From Nemertoderma westbladi (Eukaryota > Xenacoelomorpha > Nemertodermatida > Nemertodermatidae), in contig JAUCBJ010003535.1 in assembly GCA_032718475.1 (NCBI GenBank), forward strand, positions 17,126 to 81,125: DNA of 64,000 bases, written 5' to 3'. Of this stretch, positions 34,320-46,245 are shown in pieces. How positions within the stretch are numbered: the stretch's first letter is position 1; the number at the start of each line of letters is the position of its first letter. Both the position numbers and the translations under genes were made by a program. The notes beneath the pieces were generated by a model. That model saw only the letters and a program-made list of their open reading frames with translations, was not told where the DNA came from and did no database searches.

Positions 34320-35560
34320 TAGTTATTTAAAATGCAGACCATTCTGCAATCGGAGGTTTTCCGCAGATTTCCAAAACCAAGACTCTAAGTAGCAGAAAGT
34401 CACCTACTGTACATGACCCACAAAGCCACCCTACTTCTGAATACAAAGTGACGGTCGTTGACCTGCTGTATGAGCAGGAATCAAAGTTTACACCCACTTT
34501 TAAAAATATAGGAAACATTGGATATTGCTTGTTTTAGACTTCTAGGTAGTGACTGACAATCAATGTCCAATGTCACTGACATAAATCCCAAATCTTTAAC
34601 AAGTCAAGGTCCGTCAAGTGTATTGACAGTTGTTCTGTAATTCTACAACCTCTACAGTAGATGGTTGTATCCCACCCCATCTACACTACAATGTATATAT
34701 TTATTAGTATTATTATGTTTTCAAGAAGATCCTTCCACAGCACTCCGCCACAACGTATTACAGTTTTTGACTTTGATTGTAGTATTGTATACGATAACCA
34801 CAAACCAAAATTAATAAATCTATTATTCTAAACATTTATTTACATGTACAGTAGGTGTAGAGTACTGTAGGTGCACAATGTAGGTTTAGCCTACATGTAA
34901 GCCATTATTAGCAGAGACATGGTACAGTAGTAAGCAAGAGATGTAAGGTAGTATTGAAATTTGTCATAAAGAGGTGTTTAATTAGTGGAACCCAGAGATA
35001 AATTGAGATAAGAGAATAAAACGAAATAAAAGAAAAATAATTACAGTAATGGAGGGTGCAATTACTTGTTTAGCTACAACTTTATTTACATGTATCTTTA
35101 TCGTGAGAAGCTCCAATTCTTAGGCTAGTATGGAAATACATTTCCATGGGGGCTGTCGAAGAAAACTGTCAAATTTGTGGTGGTCTTCTTAGAATTAACA
35201 AAACGTCTAGAAGAAAAGTCTGATAGTAAAAATAGCAGATTGTAGTAAAGAACCTTTACAGAACCCATTCTGGTATCCATGAAGCCGTGAATCCGTGATG
35301 TGATTCAATATAATTATATTGTATAGTTTCGATTCGAGATTACGAGATTCCATGGAGAGATAATAATACTGTAATGTAGGTTGCCCTTCTTGGGATCTGG
35401 CACCAACATGTACGTTATCATTTCTTGTACAGAGGCAAATACTGTCTACTGTAGTAGACCGACCATCTCTATTCTGTCTACTGTAGATCTATGATGATGC
35501 ATGATGAATGAGCTCAAAAAACTCAGGAATTGTAAAGACCTCAGACACCATCTACTCCAC
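34320..35560 (-). mobile_element. Decayed LINE copy (RT fragments)
   Basis: Minus-strand fragments resemble the LINE at the right end of the window. Around 34327-34420 the reading GDFLLLRVLVLEICG...EWSA corresponds to the DDFCYLGSWIRNSGE...EAWAA region there. Around 35260-35330 NHITDSRLHGYQNGF looks like the NRIR...NGF RT segment. At about 35540 the GVDG-type motif is recognisable. Stops and frameshifts are everywhere. Confidence 0.5.
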
Positions 35561-35737
35561 TGAAACAATTAGTAAAGTATTAATGCTCTTGGCAAGACAT
35601 GGGCTCCATCCTCCTGCCTTTCGGATCAAGTTTTGGTTCAATAATTCTGTTCAACATTACTCTGTTGAATAGTTTATTTACAATCGAAATGAGGCTGATC
35701 CCACGATATGTGACCCATTAAGTCTTAATGGGTCACA

Positions 35738-36000
35738 TAGCAACAGCTTGGTCTAGTGGTGACATTCACGGGCTTCCAATGAGGAAGGCCTAGTCGATCC
35801 CTAGATGAGGCAGCACTGTTTGGGCCCAGTGCTTTAAATTCTGCAGCCTAGCCCAACCCTGGCTTTCATCCTTTACTGGTCGATAAATGGGAACCAAGGC
35901 AACTAAGGAAACGAGTGGAAGGGTTTACTGTGGAAGATCACCCATGGTGGTAAACAGGCATTCCTTGGACAAACCAGCCTAAAATATTCTCCCATTCATT
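35738..36000 (+). mobile_element. tRNA-derived SINE
   Basis: The head reads GCTTGGTCTAGTGGTGACAT with an A box, then CTTCCAAT in the anticodon position, then a B-box-like AGTCGATCCC. This follows the pattern of a tRNA-Gly(TCC)-like sequence. About 200 bp of non-tRNA body follow. The head has too many mismatches for a working tRNA. Confidence 0.6.
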
Positions 36001-38795
36001 AAGTCTAAAGTTTCCTCTAGTTTTTTTTTGGTACAGCAGCCATAACTTGTTATTATTTCTTGAGGTGAAAAATTAGCGTGGTACATGTTTTGGATATGGA
36101 ATAAAGGAGTACTTTTGTAAATCTTGAATACATCAGGAGGTATGCCACCAACAAGTTATTTGCCATACAGTAGAATATGCAGCAGTTTATACTTTGGAAA
36201 ACCTTATCATTTTCATCTTCATTGGAAGTAAAAGGGACTCATTGTTTTCATCACTCACAACATTAACAAACTCTTTGTACCTCTCACAGTGAGCTATTTC
36301 TTAACAGACCAGTGCGTACTGTAAGACCTGTTGATGTGTTGAAGCAGACCACACAGTAGTAGTGAATTTTTCTCCTCATTATGGTTCTTAAAGGCAGAGC
36401 TGTCATACTGAAGAGAGGACTTCTGCACAGTCATGTTCGAACGAAGACATCAGAACGCCTTTTCATCAATACTTTTTTTGAAATACAATACAGTAGGATA
36501 GATCTGTGGCTTATGTCCACTGGGTAGGTGCCCTAGATATAGAGTTTCACTGGTTTCTTCGGAATCCTGAGTGATGGCCAAAAACATATCATTGGCGAGG
36601 ATCAAATCTTCAACAACATTTCTAAACTTCGGTTGATGTGGTTGCTGTACACCAAAGCTTACTGGAGCTGAATGGCATAGAGGCATATTGAGTCCACAAG
36701 ACAAAATAGCAATAAAAGTTCATTGATCTGTACAACTGGTTCATTAGCAGGAGGGTACCGCTACGTACATGTAATTGATACCACATTGGAAAAATATGCA
36801 TTAACTTCCAAGCGAAACATGACAAATTGGCAGCGGATAATTCTACTAAACGTTTCTTCTAAAAAAAAATGCAGACCTTTTCTCGTAAAAACTTAGCATT
36901 TTATCTCTCAGCATGACTTCCAGTTTGCATACAGTAGGTGATAACGTAAATTGTTCGTCAGTTTCTGTTTCTAAAAGCGTACAGTATAATAAAATGGAAG
37001 GTTGGTATAAATTACAGAGATAAAACCTACATTATTCAGCATTCAATTGTGTCCCAGGGCCAGCCCCAAATTGATATATATACTAGGAGAAACTCTATAA
37101 GCTCATTAGGTCCTTTGTGGGTTCTTTAGTGCGTTAGGTCCTACAGTCCTAAAGTCTGGAAGGTACCGGCACGGTACGATACCGCAAATAACATTATAAT
37201 ATACAATACAAATAATTGCAACCTGTTGACTTTCGTTTATTGTTTTGGTTAGAATAACGTGTGTTACTGCCACCTGCTCCTTTCCATAAAAGCGTAAAAG
37301 GGAGAACCGGTAAGGCATAAAGTAACTAATGTGGCAAGCGGCAGGGACCTTACAGGTCACAATCAGGGAAACTGTGCAGAGTGTAGTGGTGTACTGTGAT
37401 TCTGGTTCTCCTACCAGCCTACTGTCGATTGGCCGATGGGTGCCAACAAGTTGATATGACTTGCAAACGTGTCAACTGTCAGACTGTATTCAGGTAGACC
37501 TATCGCTATATGTTTATGTTTAATGTTTAATAGTTTAGGGTAAGAGGAAGATAAACTTATAGATACCCATCACCGACATAATTTAAGGCAATCTTTATAT
37601 AGAACCAGAACTGAAAGTAAATTAATATGTTGTATGTAATACCGGTAATAGAATAAAATATTAATAACTACTAATACTAACTACTAATAAAATATAGTAA
37701 GAAGTTGAAGAAGAGTATAAAAAAAACCTGATACGACACCAACGAAATACATGTACTCAATCCAGCGTAGGACTGTTAAAAACCGGCGATGCACAAACAA
37801 CAAACTATAATATAGGTTAAAACAAAGTAGTGTAGAATCGGTAGAACTATTGAAATTTGAATAAGGTATGTATGAATTATTAAAAACCGACTGAATTAAA
37901 ATTTAAATAAAATATGTATGAATTATGTATGAATTACTAAAAACTGACGGGGTAGGTTAGTGTGGCGCAAACAACGTACGTACCATAATTTTAAAAAAGT
38001 ATTTAAAAATATTGACAATAAATTTGTAAATAAGTAATGTTGTACAGGCTTAAAAACATGTCAATAACAAATAGTCTACATTGATACCAAATTGAATTAA
38101 AGATTTCTTACGTGCAGATCCGAATGTGAAGCGATTATTGCCTAATGGTCAATAAAAAATTAATTAATTAATTATGTATTCCTATATTATTGATACAATT
38201 AAAAATGATTTAATTAAAATATTGTAATTAAAATGTAGTATTCCTACTGTACCATAGGTTTTCATGCGTATATTTGGGCATGAAAGGGTTAAATAAATAA
38301 ATAAATTTATAGACTAGAAATTAAATATAAACCAATCAATTAAGTTATTTAATTCATTAAATTTAGAGTTACAATTATCACGCATTGAAAAATGTTTCTA
38401 GGTCCACCACGACGGATCGGTCTGTCGGTAGCTGTAGGTATTGCAGTAGTGTACAGTTAGGTACGGTATGTAGGTTAGGCCTACAGCAGTACAGCCTACA
38501 CCCGACACCTACACCAGTACTGCAGTACACTGCTACTACATACCTGTCAGCCTGTAGGCCTACCCACCTATCCCATACCCCATGTCTTGTCAGCATGTAC
38601 CGGCAACCGGTATCAGGGTATTCAATACTGCAGTACAGCAGTACCGGTACTGTAGATGTTGGATGTAGTCTCAGAAGACCACAGACTGACAGACTCATGT
38701 CAGTATGTTGGCAGCATTTTTAAAATTTTTTTCCTTTAACATTTCTCTACCAGTGTACTGAATGTCTGACCACATGGCTGTATGGTTTCCCTCAA
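36000..38795. other. No recognisable gene; decayed or unique sequence
   Basis: Overlapping minus-strand ORFs at 36450-36825 have non-repetitive protein composition but no domain I recognise and are broken by stops; they may be a decayed mobile-element gene. One copy of the dispersed TTATTGTTTTGGTTAGAATA...CCTGCTCCTTTCC repeat is at 37235-37290. The ORFs at 38378-38723 on both strands lie in TACCGGTA/CTGCAGTA-rich sequence and look non-coding. Confidence 0.45.
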
Positions 38796-38799
38796 TTGG

Positions 38800-39429
38800 C
38801 AGTCGGCCCAGTCGGGAAGAAGTAGTCCCCACTATTTTCAACTGAGTTGAAATTTCAACTTTATTTTTTAAATTCAACTTTTTATTACGGTAAAATTCAA
38901 CTTTTGGCTGTTTGGAGTAGCGGTACGGACTTGTACGGTCAGACTGTCAGACGGTATAGTTTAAAATTCAATTTTTTTTTTAAAATTCAACTTTTGGTGT
39001 AGCTTTGGAAATACTGAAATATGGAATTGGAATCCATTACTGGCTGACTGGTATTCCATTGTATAATAATTATGGCATACCGGTACAGCGGTAATTTCAT
39101 AGGGCCTACATCTAATAAATTCCCGTACAGCCGTAGTATTTCAGCTAATTTGCAAATGTAATCACTTAAAATGTTTTAAAAAAGTATTCCCGACGGTGAA
39201 AGTTTTTATTCCATCCACCATCGGTAATGAGGGTTAATTTTTCGAATTACATCCATAAAAACACCCCTTCTGTGACGTCTTGCTGTCTTGGCAGCTTGGG
39301 GCCTTGCCTTTCTGCGCCACCTGCCATTTTAGAGTTGAATTTACAACTTAAAAGTTGAATTACCGGTACATTTTAAGTTTTAAATTTCAACTCAGTCTGT
39401 CAGTTGAAATTTGAACTTCTCCCCGACTG
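38800..39429. mobile_element. TIR element with 5-bp ATTGG duplication
   Basis: The left end CAGTCGG...GGGAAGAAGT and right end ACTTCTCCCCGACTG-type sequence are inverted. The following TTGAAATTTCAACTTT-rich blocks are inverted as well. ATTGG flanks both ends (38795-38799 and 39430-39434). There is no ORF. The 5-bp duplication and CAGTC ends are shared with the larger element at 39599-44980. Confidence 0.65.
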
Positions 39430-40081
39430 ATTGGTATAAAGTGATCGTTTAGGCCTAGGCCTATTGTTTTATTAGAAAAGCCCGTCTTTTTCTGTCTGTA
39501 ACCTGCTCCTTTCCCTCAATTTGTAAAGTGGCCATTTATTGTTTTGGTTATTGGTAATGTGATCGTGTATTGTTTTGGTTAGAAAAGCCCGCCTCTGTCA
39601 GTCAGGGAGATCATCAATTTTGGGGTTACCCCAAATTTCGAATTCTGGTAATACTGTAATAGACTGTCGAAAATTGGGGTTTTTTGTTCAAATTTGAGGT
39701 ATTTTTAGGCTCATAATATCGAGTGTTGCTGCGACTTAGGGAAACTGTTGGAGCAACTTCTACTTTTAATATGTTAAAATATAATGTAAAATAAGAACTT
39801 TTATCGATGCAATAAAATATTTCACCGATGCAAACATGCTTTAATTGGGGGCGAAAATTGAAATTTGAGGTTAAACCTCAAATTTGAGACAAAACCTCAA
39901 ATTTCGCCAGCCTTTACAACATCACCAGCCTGTCAGCAGTAGGGTGTAGCAGTAGGCTTTGCTGCTTAGTGCTTAAATAGAGCTTGGTGAGAATGGGTGA
40001 CCAGTGTAACCTGTGACCTGACATGTATGCAGGGCAGGCTTAACCTTACAGACAGCACAGTAACTTACAGTCAATACAGTA

Positions 40082-41234
40082 AGGGAAAATACCCCGAATC
40101 GGGGTATATACAGCTATATACACCGAATCGGTGTCATAGTAGAAAATAATGACACCGATTCGAGATTTTCAGTAGAAAGTTATACCCCGAATCGGTGTTC
40201 TTCTAGAAAATCTCCAGGCAGTGGAAAAATTAGGTATACCCCGAATCGGGGTATAGGAGTTATTTACGCCCCTCCAGAAAAATGATGTTTCACTCATGCG
40301 ATGCCAGACTGGAATTCATAGTGCTGTAGTGCGGAAATTACCTTTTTTTTGTGCAGTACAATAGGCCTACTGTTTCATAATATAAATGTGGTAACTATTG
40401 ATAGATATAGCTGTATAGGGCCTACTACTGAAGTGCGGGACGTCCTGTATAGGCCCCCTTCTAGGCCTATACTGTACATTTACATTATTATTATTGCAGT
40501 GTTATTTGTCTATCAACTGATTTATAAATATGGATATGATAACAAAAAGTATGTATTTTAATCAACACGGAGTACCAGTCATAGTCAGTTAGTACCAGTA
40601 CAGTAAATTCCATAATTAACAAACAATTTACGTCTAATAAACAAACAATAATATAATAGGAAATCACCAAATATACTCGCATCGCAATTATTCGCAAATA
40701 TATTAAATATTTTAATTAATTTGTTCGTTTATATAACACTAATACTAATTAGAATATGAATTACATCACGATAATCCATTAAAAAATATAAAAAATGACA
40801 AGAAAATATACACCGAATCGGTGTCAGAGTGGAAAAAAAGAGCCGATTCGGTGTATTTTCGAGAAAATTGAATTCCTGAATCGGTGTACTAGAAAATACT
40901 GACCCCGAATCGGTGCTTCTGCAGGCTGTAGTAATATATCGTAAGCCCCCATTCGGGGTACAGGGAGTCCTGGATACCCTGATTCGGGGTATAATTTGCA
41001 TTAGATTTTCCGGTACAATATCGAAGCCGGAAGATTTCATTATTACTTCAAAGTTTTCTTATTTGTAGTACACACCAATGTGTATTCGAATATGTTAAAA
41101 CGAAATTGCGGAATTAAAATCTTCATATGCGGAAATGAAGGAGAAAAAATGTCTATGGGAGAACCCCGAATCGGGGTATCATGAAACCCCGAATGGGGGT
41201 TTGCTTCTATACCCCGATTCGGGGTATTTTCCCT
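40082..41234. mobile_element. Palindrome-rich TIR element (CCCCGAATCGGGG motifs)
   Basis: The ends AGGGAAAATACCCCGA and its near-complement flank about 1.15 kb, with TA on each side (40080-40081 and 41235-41236). About 14 copies of two related palindromes are clustered in the two end zones: TACCCCGAATCGGGGTA and ACACCGAATCGGTGT, with variants. Copies lie near 40090, 40119, 40150, 40182, 40237, 40811, 40840, 40870, 40902, 40947, 40976, 41163, 41185 and 41210. The middle (40270-40800) is AT-rich and has no ORF of note. The palindromes look like repeated protein-binding sites, for instance for a transposase; this is inference. Confidence 0.7.
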
Positions 41235-42174
41235 TACTGCAATAACTTTAATGATTGTTAACTCCGTTAGTGATTGGTGAGAAAAATGCAGAAGACTAGA
41301 TAAATTCGCTATCCTTACAGCCTTACTGTTGGTAAGAAGAACAGTAGACCAAATCTTCACTGTTGCGAGATTCAAGCTCACACAGCTGCACAGCACAGTC
41401 ACAGACTCAGGAAGACCTACGATATCTTGTAGATGTTGAATCAATTCCAGAATTTGGAAGTTTACATATTCTGGCATTCATCTGTTCTGTTCATCATTCA
41501 TATCACACATCTTCAGAAAAAAATATGTTTTCTGGCTGTTGGTGTCCTCTTTAAAACTTTGTATATCAAATGAAGCCATTCCTCTCCTGATAGCCTGAAG
41601 ACTTATGTAATATTCGCCTGCCCTAGCTCTATCTGTCAATTGGAATACTGTACCATCAGTTTGGAGCCCATTTCTAGACAAATGTTGCAGCAAAGGTTGA
41701 CAGGTTGACGTGGTTTATACAATATATGTGGACTTGATTCTTTTGTTAGTTATTCTATATGACTGGCAACTGGAGAGTGGAGACTCTAAAGTTGGAACCT
41801 TATGAAGCAAAGGCCAAGCCCCGCCCATCTGCCCATGTCTGCATGTTCCATACATCACCTCTTCTTTATCAGGGTCATTAACATATGGAACATGCTGGAC
41901 CCTGGACCTGGAACACAGTAGAAACATCATCATCTCATCACTAATCGCTAGTCTTTTAAACAGTCTTTAGACTCTGCTTTCTTATCAAGACATCTGAAAT
42001 GTTTTAGAAATCTAAGTGACTGTTTGTTTAAAGGCCTACTATACATACTTACATCCTTTTAAATTGCCCTTATGTGGAACCAGAATCATTTATAACTTGG
42101 GCAAAAAGTATAACCTTTTTCACTAATCTATTCTCGAGGCTTTATCTCATTTCTGGAGTACACCTTGCAGGCAC

Positions 42175-43897
42175 CCAGGTTGGAATTCATGCATGAGCGC
42201 GCAGGTACGCTTTGTTGTTTTGAAATCACCGCGCACCTGAAATTGGCTCGTCGCGCACCTCATCATATGTCATAATCCAAACAAAATCGCGCAGCTCATG
42301 TCATGCATATCTCAAAAAATCGCACATTTCATAAGAACAATTTTACATTCCTATTTTACAAGTTTGAGCGTTTTAAGCTTATCTTTACGTCTGTCTGTCT
42401 GTACGTTGAATCTAGGCTTACATAATAAATGTAATTTTTGCAACATTGTTAATATTAAAAAATATTTTTTTAATCCACTACTATCTGACTATGGTGGCCC
42501 ATCGGGCTCACTGCTTTTATAACAGAAAATATTATTTTAGATCACAAACAAAACATGTACCGGTAATTTCAAAAAAACGAATATTGAAATAGGTACCAGT
42601 CTGCCAATAATACTTTGTATAGGCCTACCTAACAATTAGGCTTAAACATACAGTTGGCTTATAATTAAGTCATACTTATAATACATTGTTACTTTCTGAC
42701 TTTACCTGTTTACTAACGTAACATCGGCATAGCATAGACCTAATAACAATACAACAATAGAGTACTGTAGTTAAAATAAATTAGGGCTCGATCGGAGTTG
42801 GGATTTGGCCGGAGCCGGAGCAGGAGCCGGAGTTGGACAATTTGGCCGGAGCCGGAGCAGGAGCCGGAGTTTTTCAAAAATTTTAAAAATCAAAAATTTT
42901 CAAAAATTTATTTAAAAAAAAAATAAAGTATGGTTATCGTTCGCCAATCGCTCATAATCAATCATACTGTAGGTCTAATTAATTTCATAATTTATAGATT
43001 TACGAATTTTCAATTTAAGTAATTAATTTATCACGGACAGACGGCCTGACGCTGACGGCCTGATGTTGACGGCGATGGCCTGACGCTGACGGCTAAAAAT
43101 TACCTACAGTACCTAACTCGCTAACTGTCTAACTGTTGTAGAGGTGTGTACTGTAGGTAGCCTACCGTACGTGTACCAGTACTGCAGTACAGTATGCTGG
43201 CATGACAGCAGTAAATGGCTGCAGTGGTACAGTCTGACAGTGTACAATCATAGCATTTACAATTTTTTAAAGTAGGGCCTATCTGTAACAGTCTGCTAGT
43301 CAGCCAGCTGGCCAGTACCAGTACTGCAGTACAGTCAGTCAGTCATTGACTTTAAGTAAATACTGCAGTATTATCAGATTATACTTGAGATTGAAGCTGT
43401 ACTACAGTACTTCTGTACTTATAGTGTTAAATAATTGTTCAGATTAGAATATGCACGAAATATAATACTTTATTAAAAAATTAACTCCGGCAATATTTTT
43501 GCCGGAGCCGGAGCAGGAGCCGGAGGTGCCAAAATGGCCGGAGCCGGAGCCGGAGGCCGGAGCTCCGATCGAGCCCTAAAATAAATAGACAAATTCAGCT
43601 CCGGTTGCCGGTATTACAGTATTACTGTATTATGGTGAAGTGATTTGACATAGACTGTTTGAAGAATTGGAAATGAGAAACTAATGCGAGCGTAGCGAGC
43701 GAAATTTTTTTGTGTATTTTCGTGATTTCAATTAATTTGTGGTGCGCATCAGAGGCAGAGCTGCGCGCTGAGGCGCAACGCGCACCTGTCTCACACCCGA
43801 ACGCGCACCTGTCTCACCCAAACGCGCAACGCGCATCTGGTTTGCGGTCATTCGCGCAGGTACGCGTCCGAGTTTTGCAGCATGAATTCCAACCTGG
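42175..43897. mobile_element. hAT-like element with 8-bp GCAGGCAC duplication
   Basis: It starts CCAGGTTGGAATTCATGC and ends GCATGAATTCCAACCTGG, a perfect 18-bp inverted repeat. GCAGGCAC flanks it at 42167-42174 and 43898-43905. Next to the ends are GCGCACCTG/CAGGTGCGC-type GC-rich repeats. It has no ORF of its own and carries another hAT-like element at 42782-43578. Confidence 0.85.
42782..43578. mobile_element. 797-bp hAT-like MITE with 8-bp AAATAAAT duplication
   Basis: It starts TAGGGCTCGATCGGAG and ends CTCCGATCGAGCCCTA, a perfect 16-bp inverted repeat. AAATAAAT flanks it at 42774-42781 and 43579-43586. Both ends carry GCCGGAGCAGGAGCCGGAG-type repeats. The design (TAGGGCTC terminus followed by GC-rich short repeats, about 800 bp) matches the element at 28897-32474, so the two may be related families. 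Confidence 0.9.
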
Positions 43898-44019
43898 GCA
43901 GGCACTAAAGTTGCATTGCAATAATCGATAGTGTGTAGGGATGGATTTCGCTCAAATTTCGATCAAAAATTTTGATCAACACTTTCAATGAAATTTTAGA
44001 AATTCCACCCAAAATATTT

Positions 44020-44293
44020 TGGCACTTGTGTCAAATCAAATAGGTGACCCTCCTAATCTGCTAATCCTGAAATCACCAGCTAATGCTGAAATTTAGTGCA
44101 GGTGATATCAATATTCCTAACACTTGTTTATTGTTTTTTGGTTACTTTCAACTCACCTCTGTAACCTGCTCCTTTGACCTTTGCTAACCCTGTAACCGGG
44201 CACTAGTGAAAGTGACTTTAGTTTTGGTGATTTAAGGATTAGCAGAATAGGAGCTAGGAGGGTCCCCTACAGCCCTATTTGACACAAGTGCCA
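44020..44293. mobile_element. Small foldback/MITE with GGCACTTGTGTCAAAT ends
   Basis: The left end GGCACTTGTGTCAAAT and right end ATTTGACACAAGTGCC are perfect inverted repeats. Inside them are further paired blocks (GACCCTCCTA...TAGGAGGGTC and CTGCTAATCCT...AGGATTAGCAG). The centre holds a copy of the dispersed CCTGCTCCTTT repeat. The target duplication is unclear. Confidence 0.65.
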
Positions 44294-44316
44294 ATGTTTT
44301 ATTGTACTTTTTTTAC

Positions 44317-44513
44317 CGGGAGAAAAAGTAAAATCAATGCATAATTATGGCTCTATGGTACATTATTATGTGGCAATATTATTGCAGGTTGTTGCTGTGT
44401 TGCCGACGTTGCAAAAGCTTTGCCCAACAAAAAGTTACAATATTCAGATATTATGGGGATAACTTTTTCCCTACAAGTAGGGAAAAAAAGTAGGCCTACT
44501 ACTTTTTCTCCCG
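44317..44513. mobile_element. Small MITE-like inverted repeat (CGGGAGAAAAAGTA)
   Basis: CGGGAGAAAAAGTA at 44317-44330 pairs with TACTTTTTCTCCCG at 44500-44513. No clear target duplication. Confidence 0.5.
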
Positions 44514-44989
44514 ATTTTAGGGCATATTCAAGCAAAAAAGTAACAATATAAAAATATAAGTTCTTTAACTGTTTAAGCTCTGTAGGTACTTCGTTTTATA
44601 TGTCTACCATCTGATTAGCCGCCCCACTGCACCCCTACCAGTAGCCTTTTTAAATATAAGCCTTTTTAAACTACCGGTAATACTGAATATGTTTTAAATG
44701 TTATATTTCACAACACTCAGACACTACCCTAGCCCTAGGCCTACATCAGTTTATTTTTTTACCTTTGCAATACAGTAACAAGCTAACAACTACTGAACTA
44801 GGCCAACTATGGCTTCTGTCTGTATCTGACTTGGACTATGCTGCTATGAATTTCAAATTTGGGGTAAAACTCAAATTTAGAGAATTAACCTAACCTTGTA
44901 TTAAATTTGAGGTAATTCCAAAATTGGGTCTATAATTTGAAATTTGAGGTATTCTCAAATTTGATGATCTCCCTGACTGTCTGTAACCT

Positions 44990-45655
44990 CGTAACCTGCT
45001 CCTTTCCCTCAATTTGTATAGTGGCCGTTTATTGTTTTGATTAGCAAAGCCTGCCAGCCTGCCTACTGGCCTACCAGCCTACAGGCCTATGTAACCTGCT
45101 TCTGCTTTGTACAGTTGTACCCTATGCGCTATGCCCTAGGCAGGCCCTAGTTTACCGGTCTGCCGGCCCCGGCACCACGCCACCACGGCCACCACGTTAA
45201 CGGCGTTATAGCGTTACAGCTTACGCTTACACTGTTACAGGCTTAGCCTGCTACTACTGTACTACCTGACTACAGCCCTGACACCTAACAGTCTGACAGT
45301 GGTTAAGGTGCGTTAGGTCCTGGCGCCAGGGCGCTTTAGGTCCTGGCAGTCGGTGAGAAGTCAAAAATTGGACTTTAGTCCAAAATTGGACTTCGACTCC
45401 AGTTCAAGTCCAAAATTGGACTTCTGTGAGTCCAATATTGGACTTCAAATCAGCTAATTGTTCCAGGGCCTTGGCCTTAGGTACGTGATAGGCTGATAGG
45501 GTAGACCTACGGTAGAGCATATCAGATGTATTTCATTAGGCTAGCGCTAGACTGCTAGGCGTATTTTCTGTTGCAGTGTAGTTGGGATCATTCCAATATT
45601 TATGAAGATATTTACTGGTACTTTATACTGTTAGGCTATAATAATTTATTTCACC
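44990..45655. other. Region between the TIR element and the next exon
   Basis: It holds a copy of the dispersed CCTGCTCCTTTCCCTCAATT...TTATTGTTTTG repeat (about 44996-45045). It also has four closely spaced copies of a short palindromic AGTCCAAAATTGGACTT-like motif (45362-45446). No coding exon is seen. Confidence 0.5.
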
Positions 45656-45659
45656 ATAG

Positions 45660-46131
45660 GACGAACGGACTTTCATAAAACCGCCACCCATCGCCCCTCT
45701 CCGACGTAAAATACCTGCGTTTGTGGCGACGCGTCGCCCGCATGGGTTTCCCGGAGATACGCGCCGTAATATTATGGATTCAGCGGAGGAGGCGATAGAT
45801 GAACAAACCGGGACGACCGCAGCGAGGCAACGAGGTGCGAAACGGTTGCGGTACATAGTAGAGTCGGATAGCGAAGAGGGGGTGGTGAGCGATGTGGAGG
45901 GAGATTGGACTGAAGGAGAGGAGGAGATATCGGTATCGAGCAATGACGACTCTAATAGCGAGATGGATCAAATAAGACTTCCTCGGAGGGATGTGAGTAG
46001 ATTCGATCAGCCCCTTAGTGTGGACGTGGACCAATGTACCGTTGTTCTAGAACGGATAAACACACCGGAGACAGTGAAGAGGGGTGCTACCTCACACCAA
46101 TCCTCTTTGAAAGGGAGCAATAGGAATTTCG
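45660..46131 (+). CDS. Coding exon of the ZMYND11-like gene (acidic disordered region)
   Basis: 472 bp after acceptor TTCACCATAG| and ending at TTTCG|GTTAGT. The whole exon is open in the frame implied by the previous phase-0 donor and ends in phase 1, which fits the acceptor at 46246 (the split codon is Gly). The product has a basic start, then strongly acidic low-complexity runs (VESDSEEGVVSDVEGDWTEG, SSNDDSNSE). No folded domain is seen. An internal ATG near the RRNIMDSAEE segment is an alternative start if the upstream exons belong to another gene. Confidence 0.65.
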
Positions 46132-46245
46132 GTTAGTTGTTGTTTTATATTTAGGCCTAATATTAAAGTGTTACCTATTAGTTTAGTTGCCATTTGATTG
46201 GGTACCAAAATTTAATTACCGGTACTTTATTTAATATTTTCTTAG

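Larger units (their letters stand above)
39599..44980. mobile_element. 5.4-kb TIR element hosting several nested elements, 5-bp TCTGT duplication
   Basis: It starts CAGTCAGGGAGATCATCAA and ends with its exact complement (TTGATGATCTCCCTGACTG). Subterminal AAATTTGAGGT blocks lie inside both ends (about 39690-39905 and 44860-44965). TCTGT lies at 39594-39598 and 44981-44985. It contains the elements at 40082-41234, 42175-43897 and the MITEs at 44020-44513. Without these its own sequence is about 2 kb. No transposase was recognised, so it is probably non-autonomous. Confidence 0.7.

Noticed and set aside
23040-36000. Functional tRNA genes at about 23040-23116 and 35738-35810
   Set aside because: A and B boxes are recognisable but the arms do not pair properly; they are SINE heads or pseudogenes.
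36450-36825. Minus-strand ORFs as a host gene
   Set aside because: Broken by stops and frame changes, no splice structure and no known motif; noted only as possible decayed element sequence.
38378-38723. Opposed ORFs of 106 and 112 aa
   Set aside because: They overlap almost completely on both strands in TACCGGTA/CTGCAGTA-rich sequence and contain no recognisable domain.
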